A stretch of DNA of 6,845 nt, taken from the NCBI GenBank assembly GCA_937927435.1, contig CALBDW010000105.1, positions 1-6,845 of the forward strand, in the 5' to 3' direction. The translations under genes and the position numbers were made by a program. Positions within the stretch are counted from its first letter, which is position 1. Each line of letters starts with the position of its first letter. Source of the DNA: an uncultured Bdellovibrionales bacterium (lineage in GTDB: Bacteria; Bdellovibrionota; Bdellovibrionia; Bdellovibrionales; JAMPXM01). The notes under the pieces were generated by a model, which saw only the letters and a program-made list of their open reading frames with translations, ran no database searches and was not told the DNA's origin. Below are positions 1-5,660 of the stretch, piece after piece.

Positions 1-595
1 GTTTGCGGACATCCGTCGCAGAGACGTCAACATCTTGAGCGCGTAAAAACTCGATCGAGCGTCCGGACTTCAACGCGATAAATTGCCGATCGAACGCGGC
101 GACAAGTTTTCTTATGCCCGGAGGAAGATCCTCCTCGCTGAGTGGCAATGTGTAGTTGGGACGCGTGACAACCGCCAGATTTGCGAGCGTCAGAATGCGT
201 TCAAAATCCTTCCATTTATCGAACTCTTCAAACTGATCAAGCCCGATGATGAGATACAAATTCTCAGGCGGAATGACCTTCGCGTAAGACTCGAGCGTTT
301 GAATGGTATAGCTGGGGCCGCCGCGGCGAAGCTCCTGATCGTCAACGACGACATATGGATAGTCTTGAAATCCGATCTTGACCATATCAAGCCGCTGTTC
401 ATTCGTCGGCCCTTCGATCGGCGGCTTGTTGGGATTCTGCGCGGCCGGAACCACGACGACCTTGTCGAGATTGAGACGTGAGCGGGCCGTCGTCACGCAA
501 TTGATATGGCCCAAGTGGAGAGGGTTGAAAGTCCCGCCGAAAATTCCGACCCGTTCTTCGGGCGTCACTTGTAATTCCAAGTCTGATTTTGCCAT
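1..595 (-). CDS. nadD: Nicotinate-nucleotide adenylyltransferase NadD (3' end cut by window edge)
   Basis: NadD transfers AMP from ATP to nicotinate mononucleotide, giving deaminoNAD in cytoplasmic NAD biosynthesis. The 198 visible residues show the nucleotidyltransferase fold. Near residues 18-30 is GIFGGTFNPLHLGH, containing the (H/T)xGH ATP-binding motif. SYTIQTL lies near 95-101, IIGLDQFEEFDKW near 116-128, and TRPNY near 144-148. The last visible residues, VSATDVR (191-197), are the ISxTxxR-type motif that closes the active site, so only about 20-25 residues should lie beyond the left edge. I chose the ATG at 593-595 because it sits 4 nt after the obgE stop with GGTGAAGGA just upstream, which suggests translational coupling. 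The protein carries about 14 residues before the first beta strand, slightly more than in many homologues. The frame is open to the window edge. Identification is firm. Confidence 0.95.
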   Translation of the reverse strand, partial: MAKSDLELQVTPEERVGIFGGTFNPLHLGHINCVTTARSRLNLDKVVVVPAAQNPNKPPIEGPTNEQRLDMVKIGFQDYPYVVVDDQELRRGGPSYTIQTLESYAKVIPPENLYLIIGLDQFEEFDKWKDFERILTLANLAVVTRPNYTLPLSEEDLPPGIRKLVAAFDRQFIALKSGRSIEFLRAQDVDVSATDVRK

Positions 596-599
596 TCCT

Positions 600-1643
600 T
601 CACCTAGCGCCAGCTTGCGCGCGCAGTTCATTCACCAACTTGACCATGTCGAAGACCAGTTCGCGGATACCGAGATTCGCCGCGGCCGAAACCCAACGGA
701 CATCGACTCCTTCACGACGGAACCGTTCAACCAATTCCTCGCGGCGATTCGGCTCAACCGCATCCGCCTTATTCAATACAACGATCTGTCGGCGTCTCAG
801 CAACGGCCGGTATCCTTCTTCGCCGGCCTTCGATTTATCATACTCCTCAAGTTCGTGCATGATATCGCGGTAATCCTGGAGAGCGTCCCGGCCGCCGGCT
901 TCGCTTCCGTCAATGAGGTGCACGAAGAGGTTCGTACGTTCGATGTGTCGTAAAAACTGGATGCCGAGTCCGACACCTTTGTGAGCCCCTGGTACCAGAC
1001 CCGGAATATCCGCCACGACGATGCTTTGATAGTCATGGGCTTTCACGACACCCAGATTTGGTGTGAGTGTCGTAAACGGATAGTCTGCGATCTTGGGCCG
1101 CGCGGCCGAAATCACGGAAATCAGCGTTGACTTCCCGGCGTTCGGATAACCAATCACACCGACGTCAGCGATGAGCTTCAGTTCAAGCGTGATCGTCCGT
1201 GATTGGCCCGGCTCGCCCGGCTGCGCGTATTCGGGCGCCTGGTTCACACTCGACTTAAAAAACGCGTTTCCCTTTCCGCCTCGTCCACCTTCGAGAAAAA
1301 GATGGTCCCCAGGTTCATCCAGATCGACGATGACTTCGCCGGTCTCCGCGTCTTTCACGACCGTTCCGAGCGGGACATTCAATATAAGGTCTTTGCCGGC
1401 CGCGCCCGTCATGTTCCTGCCGGCTCCGGGCCGCCCGTCTTCCGCGGCGAACTTATTCTTGTACCGGTATTCCAAGAGCGAATTCAGACGAGGGTCCACG
1501 CGGAAGATGACATTCCCACCTCGTCCGCCGTCACCACCGTCGGGCCCTCCACGAGGAGTCATCGCTTCTTTCCGAAAGCTGACAGCCCCCGGACCGCCCT
1601 TCCCTGACCTAACGGTGATCGAAACCTCATCTACGAATTTCAC
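600..1643 (-). CDS. obgE: Obg-family GTPase (CgtA/ObgE), 50S assembly factor
   Basis: Obg is a slow-turnover GTPase that binds the large ribosomal subunit and links ribosome assembly to (p)ppGpp and growth state. The N-terminal Obg fold (about 1-158) has the typical glycine-rich stretches, such as RGGPDGGDGGRGG and LEGGRGGKGN. The G domain follows, with P-loop GYPNAGKST (165-173), switch I with the TTLTPNLG segment, G3 DIPG (212-215), G4 NKAD (291-294) and G5 SAA near 319. There is no C-terminal OCT domain and no long acidic tail, as in shorter Gram-negative versions. I prefer the GTG at 1643-1641, giving 347 residues: it yields the family's usual KFVDEV start and has GGGGA 8 nt upstream. An in-frame GTG at 1673 would add 10 residues but has poorer spacing. 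It is the third gene of rplU-rpmA-obgE-nadD. Confidence 0.97.
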   Translation of the reverse strand: MKFVDEVSITVRSGKGGPGAVSFRKEAMTPRGGPDGGDGGRGGNVIFRVDPRLNSLLEYRYKNKFAAEDGRPGAGRNMTGAAGKDLILNVPLGTVVKDAETGEVIVDLDEPGDHLFLEGGRGGKGNAFFKSSVNQAPEYAQPGEPGQSRTITLELKLIADVGVIGYPNAGKSTLISVISAARPKIADYPFTTLTPNLGVVKAHDYQSIVVADIPGLVPGAHKGVGLGIQFLRHIERTNLFVHLIDGSEAGGRDALQDYRDIMHELEEYDKSKAGEEGYRPLLRRRQIVVLNKADAVEPNRREELVERFRREGVDVRWVSAAANLGIRELVFDMVKLVNELRAQAGAR

Positions 1644-1650
1644 CTGAAAT

Positions 1651-1656
1651 TTCCCC
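1651..1656 (-). promoter_or_regulatory. Ribosome binding site supporting the obgE GTG start
   Basis: The minus strand reads GGGGAA here, about 8 nt before the GTG at 1643-1641. This is better placed than anything before the alternative GTG at 1673, where GAGG is only 2 nt from the start. The site is the main reason for choosing the shorter Obg. Confidence 0.55.
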
Positions 1657-1687
1657 GCGGGCTTTACGAGCACGCCCTCATAAATGC

Positions 1688-1714
1688 GAAAGGGCCGGTA
1701 TAACCGACCCTTTC
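1688..1714 (-). other. 12-bp hairpin between rpmA and obgE
   Basis: The minus-strand RNA can form an uninterrupted 12-bp stem, arms 1714-1703 and 1699-1688, closed by a 3-nt loop. The arms read GAAAGGGTCGGT and ACCGGCCCTTTC. One pair (1707/1695) is a G-U wobble on the minus strand but would be a C-A mismatch on the plus strand, so the structure fits leftward transcription. It lies 32 nt after the rpmA stop and 45 nt before the obgE start. The bases after the stem (GCATTTATGAGG) are not a good U-tract, so this is not a textbook terminator. Partial attenuation, an mRNA processing site or a 3'-end stabiliser for the ribosomal-protein message are all possible. Confidence 0.6.
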
Positions 1715-1746
1715 CAATCCGTTCTGTCGCTCAATTTCCCGAAAAC

Positions 1747-2004
1747 TCACGCGGCCGGGTAAACGCTGATTCTCATGCGCTCCTTATTGATGCGCTCGAA
1801 CTTAACCCGACCCTCGATCAAAGAATAAATCGTGAAGTCGCGACCCATACGGACGTTATTGCCAACATGGAATTTGGTTCCACGCTGACGAACGATGATC
1901 GTACCGGGTTTCACATACTCACCGCCGAAACGTTTCACACCCAACCGGCGGCCTACGCTATCACGTCCGTTCCGTGTACTACCTGCGGCCTTCTTACTTG
2001 CCAT
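1747..2004 (-). CDS. rpmA: 50S ribosomal protein L27
   Basis: L27 binds near the peptidyl-transferase centre, and its N-terminal tail reaches the tRNA acceptor ends. The 85-residue protein has the expected length and begins MASKKAAGSTRNGRDS, a close match to the conserved L27 N-terminus. LGVKRFGGEYVKPGTIIVRQ follows, then the GTKFHVGNNVRMGRD segment typical of the family. It lacks the cleavable N-terminal extension found in many Firmicutes, so the mature tail is encoded directly. The ATG at 2004-2002 lies 10 nt after the rplU stop with AAGGGGTGA in between, so co-translation with rplU is likely. A 103-nt gap holding a hairpin separates it from obgE. Confidence 0.98.
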   Translation of the reverse strand: MASKKAAGSTRNGRDSVGRRLGVKRFGGEYVKPGTIIVRQRGTKFHVGNNVRMGRDFTIYSLIEGRVKFERINKERMRISVYPAA

Positions 2005-2014
2005 GACTCACCCC

Positions 2015-2569
2015 TTATTTCTTCTTCGCAGCTTTCTTGCGAGCGGTTTTTTTCGCAGCAGCTTTTTTCGCAACTTTCTTTTTAGCGCTCGCTTTTTTCG
2101 CCGCTTTTTTCTTCGTCGTTTTAGCGGTTTTCGCCTCTACTTTAGCCGAAGCGGTCTTTTTTGTCTCGCTTTGCTTTTTGGCATGCTCGGCTTTACGAGC
2201 GGCGATTTTCACCGGATCGATAATAACAGCCTTTTTATCCGTCGTATGCGTTTCGCCTTCCGGAGTCGTGATCGATTGGATGAACAATTCCGTAAAGAGC
2301 TGACGGTGACCATGCATGCGGCGATAGCCCTGACGGCGCTTCTTTTTGAAGACGATCACCTTAGGAGCTTTGGCTTGACGAGTCACGATCGCCGTGACTT
2401 TCGCGTTTTTAACAAGCGGCGCGCCCACAAAGGTCTTTTCGCCACCGACCATCAAGACTTCAGTCAAATCGATTGTTTCCCCGAGGTTCTTCTCAATCTT
2501 TTCGACTCGAACTGTGTCACCAGCTTGAACTCTATACTGTTTACCGCCGGCGCGAATAATCGCGTACAT
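2015..2569 (-). CDS. rplU: 50S ribosomal protein L21 with long Lys/Ala-rich C-terminal tail
   Basis: L21 is an early-assembly 23S rRNA-binding protein of the large subunit. Residues 1 to about 103 are the ordinary L21 core: MYAIIRAGGKQYRVQAGD at the start, VGAPLV near 48-53, and the basic signature KKKRRQGYRRMHGHRQ at 75-90. The family usually ends near residue 100-105. This protein continues to 184. A linker carries DKKAVIIDPVKIAARKAEHA, then residues 130-184 contain 24 Lys and 16 Ala out of 55, with repeated AAKK/KKAAKK units like histone H1-like or AlgP-type tails. The tail is in frame with no stop or frameshift and ends in KKK. The ATG at 2569-2567 is preceded by GGAGGCAGC. It is the first gene of the four-gene operon. 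The core assignment is certain; the role of the tail is not. Confidence 0.98.
   Translation of the reverse strand: MYAIIRAGGKQYRVQAGDTVRVEKIEKNLGETIDLTEVLMVGGEKTFVGAPLVKNAKVTAIVTRQAKAPKVIVFKKKRRQGYRRMHGHRQLFTELFIQSITTPEGETHTTDKKAVIIDPVKIAARKAEHAKKQSETKKTASAKVEAKTAKTTKKKAAKKASAKKKVAKKAAAKKTARKKAAKKK
2018..2182 (-). repeat. Degenerate Lys/Ala codon repeat encoding the L21 tail
   Basis: The plus strand is strikingly pyrimidine-rich here, with recurring TTTTTTCGC-like units, for example around 2047-2055, 2064-2071 and 2092-2100. On the coding strand these are AAA/AAG plus GCG/GCA/GCT codons making KKxAAKK repeats. The units are imperfect in length and spacing. Repeats of this kind can expand or contract by slippage, so tail length may vary between strains. 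Confidence 0.6.
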
Positions 2570-2649
2570 GCTGCCTCCGAAAAATACTTACGCCCGAGAA
2601 CTCATTTACCTTATTGATCATGGGCGCGCTGATCTGGCACAGGTTAAAA

Positions 2650-2692
2650 ACTGAAGGGCAAATTACTGCCACGCCGCGAGACTGATTGTCAA
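2650..2692 (-). promoter_or_regulatory. Candidate promoter for the rplU-rpmA-obgE-nadD operon
   Basis: The minus strand has a perfect TTGACA at 2692-2687, about 120 nt upstream of the rplU ATG. The best -10-like sequence at usable distance is AGTAAT within CAGTAATTTG, after a 19-nt spacer. It matches TATAAT at only four positions and the spacing is long. The location fits, since a ribosomal-protein operon should start in this 218-nt gap. The call rests mainly on the -35 box and context. A leader of roughly 80 nt would result; I see only weak pairings in it (GATCA with TGATC near 2632-2614). Confidence 0.35.
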
Positions 2693-2721
2693 TGATTTCA
2701 GCAGCTTAATTTGAGGTTTGA

Positions 2722-2751
2722 GCAGCCGGTCCCCCCCCTGTCGCCGGCCGC
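2722..2751 (-). terminator. Hairpin with G8 loop downstream of the DoxX gene (possible terminator)
   Basis: On the minus strand, GCGGCCGG (2751-2744) can pair with CCGGCTGC (2729-2722) in an 8-bp GC-rich stem with one G-U wobble. The 14-nt loop contains eight consecutive G (C8 on the plus strand at 2731-2738). It lies about 36 nt after the DoxX stop and before the candidate rplU promoter, where a terminator would be expected. No U-run follows, so intrinsic termination is doubtful. A Rho-dependent or 3'-end-protecting role would also fit. Confidence 0.35.
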
Positions 2752-2787
2752 TTTCCATCCGAAGGGAAGGGCATTTAGCTAACAAAG

Positions 2788-3270
2788 TCATGGGGTTGGC
2801 GACCCATAGCCCATTTTTTCATCAAAGCTCGTCGGCCCCGCTCCAAAGTAAAGTATCAGACAAGCCGCCCCCAGCATGGCGATGTTCTTTAAGAAGTGAA
2901 TGAGCTGCCCCTGGGCCTCCACGGGATCCTGCACCGCCCAAAAATTGTGCATAAACAGAGTGACGGGGACCAAAAAAGCAATAAGAAGCAGAGCGCCGAT
3001 TCGTGCCCGATAGCCGAAAAGAATGCTGAATCCCCCCAACACCGCTAGAGCCCCCGTGAATGGAACGAGGAAACCGGCCATCGGCAAACCCTGTTGGGAG
3101 GCATAGGCGATCATTTCCCGCGAAAAATGCCCGATTCCGGAAAAAATGAAGATCAGAGAAAAGAAAATCCGGCCCGGCACAACCAAATGTCTTCCTACAT
3201 CCCGCAGCCCGGCCTCATAGGTCCCCGGCTCTACGGCTGGATTTTCTCGTGATACGGTCGTCAATGCCAT
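2788..3270 (-). CDS. DoxX-family integral membrane protein
   Basis: This is a 160-residue inner-membrane protein of the DoxX/DoxD-like family. Four hydrophobic segments are visible at about 30-48, 63-85, 90-110 and 122-144. Family features include the first-helix pattern RIFFSLIFIFSGIGHF and the last-helix pattern FLKNIAMLGAACLILYFG, with the Asn-bearing HFLKN segment just before it. Members have been linked to redox or quinone chemistry and oxidative-stress complexes, but many have no known activity, so no reaction is assigned. The start is the ATG at 3270-3268, preceded by GGGAGG with 5-nt spacing. An upstream in-frame start at 3354 would add 28 residues with no family resemblance. It lies 84 nt downstream of rng on the same strand, between rng and rplU, which are often neighbours in related genomes. 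Confidence 0.88.
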   Translation of the reverse strand: MALTTVSRENPAVEPGTYEAGLRDVGRHLVVPGRIFFSLIFIFSGIGHFSREMIAYASQQGLPMAGFLVPFTGALAVLGGFSILFGYRARIGALLLIAFLVPVTLFMHNFWAVQDPVEAQGQLIHFLKNIAMLGAACLILYFGAGPTSFDEKMGYGSPTP

Positions 3271-3274
3271 GCGT

Positions 3275-3281
3275 ACCTCCC
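3275..3281 (-). promoter_or_regulatory. Ribosome binding site fixing the DoxX gene start
   Basis: The minus strand reads GGGAGGT here, ending a few nt before the ATG at 3270. It is a near-ideal Shine-Dalgarno and excludes the longer reading that starts at 3354. A TACAAT hexamer (3298-3293) just upstream resembles a -10 box, but no good -35 accompanies it, so a separate promoter is only a weak possibility. Confidence 0.6.
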
Positions 3282-3354
3282 GATGATGGAAAATTGTAGC
3301 CCCGAACGGAAGGTCCGCGCGTAGCAAAGCTGTGATGTCGAAATGAAGAATCAA

Positions 3355-4887
3355 CTACCGCGCCGACGGCGTTTGTGACGGCCGTACAAATATTTCGAAT
3401 TGCTCGCGGTGGAAGTGCGGCTCCAACTTGAAAACGACGTTGTGGCCGATTCGGCGCTCCACATCTTCCAAGCGTTCCGTTTCCTCTTCGTAAATATAGT
3501 CGCCGACATCCGTGTGACAATGGACAACAAGCGTGGCGTCGGGAGCCAGATTGGTCTCTCTTTCCAATTCGCGGAAAATCTCATGCGCGACGGTCGCCTT
3601 CTGTTGAATGTAACCTCGGCCATCGCAGTAAGTGCATGGCTCACACAGCGTTTTCACCAAGCTCGGACGGATGCGTTTGCGGGTCATTTCCACCAATCCA
3701 AGGTTTGACATCGACACAATGGTGGTGCGCGCCCGATCCCGGCTGAGTTCTTCGCGCAAGGCCGCGAGAACCTTCTCGCGATGAGCTTCCTTCTCCATAT
3801 CGATAAAGTCGATGATGATAATCCCGCCACAGTTCCGGATGCGCAGCTGGTGCGCGATCTCGCGAACCGCTTCCAGGTTGGTTTTCAAGATCGTGTCCTC
3901 GAAGTCCTTTTTCCCGACGTATTTGCCCGTATTGACGTCGATCACGACGAGAGCTTCCGCTTCGTCAATGACAATGTATCCTCCGGACTTGAGCCAAATC
4001 TTTCTTTCCATCGATCGGGAAATCTCGACGTCGATTTCGTAAAGATCGAAGAGCGGTTTCCGATCGGTATAGAGAGAAACCTTGTTCTTGAATTTGGGCA
4101 TGAATTGCGAAATGAACGCCGTGATTTTCTTGTACGACTCCTCGTTATCAGTCACGACGCGTTCGACGTCTTCGTTCAACAGATCCCGCAGGGCTCGCAG
4201 TTCGACATCGAGTTCGGTATGAACACAGCCCGGCTTGGTTCTCTTTTCATAATTCCGCTGAATCTCCTGCCACAGGCGGTGGAGGTACTCGATGTCCGCA
4301 CGCAAACTGCTTTCCGTCGCCCCTTCGCCGGCTGTGCGAACGATGATACCGCCCTTCGGCTCGATACCAGCCACGATTTTTCTCAGCCGTTCGCGCTCGG
4401 CGGGGTCTTCAATCCGTCTCGAAACGCCGAAGTGATGAAGCGTCGGCATAAAAACGACATTCCGGCCAGGGAGCGAGATATGGGTTGTGATACGCGCCCC
4501 TTTTGATCCCAAAGGATCCTTCGCCACTTGCACCATAATCGACTGGCCTTCGTTCAAAAGCTCCTGGATCCTGGGCTTCGTGGCAGAAGCGACGCTGCCT
4601 TCGGCGGGAGCTCCCGAGTCGGCTTCAAAAAGCTCGCTCTCGGCCGAATCGCTGTCGAGGTCTTCCCGAACATCGCCGACATACAAGAACGCCGCCCGGT
4701 CAAGACCGATATCGACGAACGCGGCCTGCATACCGGGCAAAACTCGGATCACCTTTCCGCGGTAAATCGAACCGACTAGAGTGGGCGAAACCTTCCGCTC
4801 GATCTTCAAGTCAGCCAATACCCCGTTTTCAAGATAAGCGACTCTCGTCTCCCCGGGCCTGACATTGATGAGAATCTCGGACGGCAT
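3355..4887 (-). CDS. rng: Ribonuclease G (Rne/Rng family endoribonuclease)
   Basis: RNase G is a 5'-end-sensing, single-strand endoribonuclease that matures the 16S rRNA 5' end and starts decay of some mRNAs. At 510 residues the protein matches RNase G rather than full RNase E and has no C-terminal degradosome scaffold. Order: N-terminal segment MPSEILINVRPGETRVAYLE, S1 domain (about 35-125) with IYRGKVIRVLPGMQAAFVDIG, then KDPLGSKGARITTHISLPGR in the 5'-sensor region. The DNase I-like domain has catalytic Asp317 (VVIDVNTG) and Asp360 (IIIIDFIDM), 43 residues apart as in the E. coli enzymes. Zinc-link cysteines C418 and C421 (CTYCDGRG) are present, so the enzyme should dimerise and be active. 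An acidic stretch at 72-100 lengthens the S1 loop by about 14 residues over E. coli RNase G. The ATG at 4887 has GGAAGGAG 6 nt upstream and lies 18 nt after the preceding gene. Confidence 0.95.
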   Translation of the reverse strand: MPSEILINVRPGETRVAYLENGVLADLKIERKVSPTLVGSIYRGKVIRVLPGMQAAFVDIGLDRAAFLYVGDVREDLDSDSAESELFEADSGAPAEGSVASATKPRIQELLNEGQSIMVQVAKDPLGSKGARITTHISLPGRNVVFMPTLHHFGVSRRIEDPAERERLRKIVAGIEPKGGIIVRTAGEGATESSLRADIEYLHRLWQEIQRNYEKRTKPGCVHTELDVELRALRDLLNEDVERVVTDNEESYKKITAFISQFMPKFKNKVSLYTDRKPLFDLYEIDVEISRSMERKIWLKSGGYIVIDEAEALVVIDVNTGKYVGKKDFEDTILKTNLEAVREIAHQLRIRNCGGIIIIDFIDMEKEAHREKVLAALREELSRDRARTTIVSMSNLGLVEMTRKRIRPSLVKTLCEPCTYCDGRGYIQQKATVAHEIFRELERETNLAPDATLVVHCHTDVGDYIYEEETERLEDVERRIGHNVVFKLEPHFHREQFEIFVRPSQTPSAR

Positions 4888-4905
4888 GCGGGCTCCTTCC
4901 GAAGA

Positions 4906-5307
4906 TCAAAAATCGAACGAGAAGCGAAAAACCGGGGGCCGGGATGCCTGGGGCGCGGTCCACACGGTTAGCTCGGCTCTTTCAAGTTCGGGAATCACTC
5001 TGTCGTCGAGTCCGTAAAGTTCGCGCGGATTTGTGGCGGCCCGATAAGTGACATAGGCGGTTCCCGCAAAAACCCCGAACGCGAACCCGATCACGATGTT
5101 ACTGAGTTTTTCTTGGGGACGCCCGTAGAAACTCAACGTGCTTAAACCGAGAACGGCGCCGCCCAGTCCGGCGAACACGATCGTCGCCAACTGCTTACGC
5201 GGCCCGCTCAAGCCAGGGCTTCTCTGCTCCATCTGAGCGAAGCTCTGCGAGGCCACCGCGAGGGTCAAAATCACGGGAATGATGAGTTTCAAGATTCGGT
5301 GAGCCAT
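4906..5307 (-). CDS. Small secreted or membrane protein of unknown function
   Basis: I do not recognise this 133-residue protein. It begins with a clear signal-peptide-like segment, MAHRILKLIIPVILTLAVAS, with a plausible cleavage after SFA (residue 24). Two more hydrophobic, glycine-rich segments follow at about 41-61 and 69-88, so it may be a double-pass membrane protein with a short central turn (FYGRPQEKLSN). The C-terminal 45 residues are polar and end in FRFSFDF, whose alternating aromatics and final Phe recall outer-membrane beta-strand ends; this is only a resemblance. The ATG at 5307 overlaps the acyP coding end by 19 nt in another frame, with GGGGAGG upstream, and the stop lies 18 nt before rng. 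That packing and the good Shine-Dalgarno argue for a real, co-translated gene. Any link to RNase G is unproven. Confidence 0.8.
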   Translation of the reverse strand: MAHRILKLIIPVILTLAVASQSFAQMEQRSPGLSGPRKQLATIVFAGLGGAVLGLSTLSFYGRPQEKLSNIVIGFAFGVFAGTAYVTYRAATNPRELYGLDDRVIPELERAELTVWTAPQASRPPVFRFSFDF

Positions 5308-5609
5308 GGCGCCTCCCCATCTTCATATACCTCAAAACCGCTCACTTGATCGAGGTCCAGAAGCGCCGACTCGTCTTTCAGCTCGCGCACGCGTAACGAC
5401 GTGACCTCGGCTCGAACGGGACCGCGCCGAACCGCTTCCTCCAAAAAAGCCATCGCCTTCTCCGGTCCTTCCGCGAGAATCTCGACACGCCCGTCACGGA
5501 GGTTGCGAACGGCACCTTTGATTCCAATTTCAACAGCTTGTTTGTGAACAAATTTGCGAAAGCCCACTCCTTGGACTCGCCCTGAAACCAAAAAATGCTT
5601 TCGGACCAT
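5289..5609 (-). CDS. acyP: Acylphosphatase
   Basis: Acylphosphatase hydrolyses acyl phosphates such as acetyl phosphate, carbamoyl phosphate or 1,3-bisphosphoglycerate to a carboxylate plus phosphate. The 106 residues form a single alpha/beta domain, slightly longer than the usual 90-100. The phosphate-binding signature VSGRVQGVGFRKFV holds the catalytic Arg18, and AVRNLRDGRVEI holds the catalytic Asn36. Their 18-residue separation matches the family. AEGPEKAMAFLEEAVRRGP is the usual second helix, and the C-terminal SGFEVYED corresponds to the common final strand. The ATG at 5609-5607 gives the expected N-terminus; its Shine-Dalgarno is poor. A longer reading up to 5930 only runs antisense to deoC. 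The gene heads the leftward cluster and overlaps the next gene by 19 nt. Confidence 0.93.
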   Translation of the reverse strand: MVRKHFLVSGRVQGVGFRKFVHKQAVEIGIKGAVRNLRDGRVEILAEGPEKAMAFLEEAVRRGPVRAEVTSLRVRELKDESALLDLDQVSGFEVYEDGEAPWLTES

Positions 5610-5612
5610 CTT

Positions 5613-5641
5613 TTGACAATCTCGACTAGCGTGGTTAATTT
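5613..5641 (+). promoter_or_regulatory. Candidate sigma70-type promoter for deoC
   Basis: A perfect TTGACA at 5613-5618 is followed, after 17 nt, by the AT-rich TAATTT (5636-5641), a weak match to TATAAT. It lies in the 51-nt gap between the acyP and deoC starts and would give a leader of only about 15 nt before the deoC Shine-Dalgarno. I cannot see a comparably good promoter for acyP on the other strand. No operator palindrome is obvious. Confidence 0.4.
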
Positions 5642-5651
5642 CAACTTTTTT

Positions 5652-5657
5652 GGAGGG
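5652..5657 (+). promoter_or_regulatory. Ribosome binding site for the deoC GTG start
   Basis: GGAGGG lies 3 nt before the GTG at 5661, which is close but workable. It selects a start that gives the normal short N-terminus before the DHTLLKPDA motif. Confidence 0.6.
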
Positions 5658-5660
5658 ATT

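Noticed and set aside
378..953. Plus-strand frame of 191 codons over nadD and obgE
   Set aside because: It is antisense to two well-identified genes and has no motif of its own.
1171..1647. Pro/Ser-rich plus-strand frame inside obgE
   Set aside because: The Pro/Ser richness is the reverse complement of the Gly-rich Obg domain; no start signal or domain supports it.
1895..2617. Plus-strand frame of 240 codons over rplU and rpmA, rich in Phe/Arg
   Set aside because: It is the antisense reading of two certain ribosomal protein genes; the Phe/Arg richness comes from the reverse complement of Lys/Ala codons.
3293..3298. TACAAT as a stand-alone promoter for the DoxX gene
   Set aside because: No acceptable -35 hexamer lies at 16-18 nt spacing, so it is mentioned only as a weak possibility and not called as a promoter.
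3781..4506. Long open frame of 241 codons on the plus strand inside rng
   Set aside because: It is antisense to highly conserved RNase G catalytic sequence, its translation shows no recognisable domain, and it reflects codon bias of the real gene.
5595..5660. Upstream ATG extension of deoC
   Set aside because: The extra 22 residues overlap the acyP start and the TTGACA region and precede a good Shine-Dalgarno plus GTG that gives the normal DeoC N-terminus.
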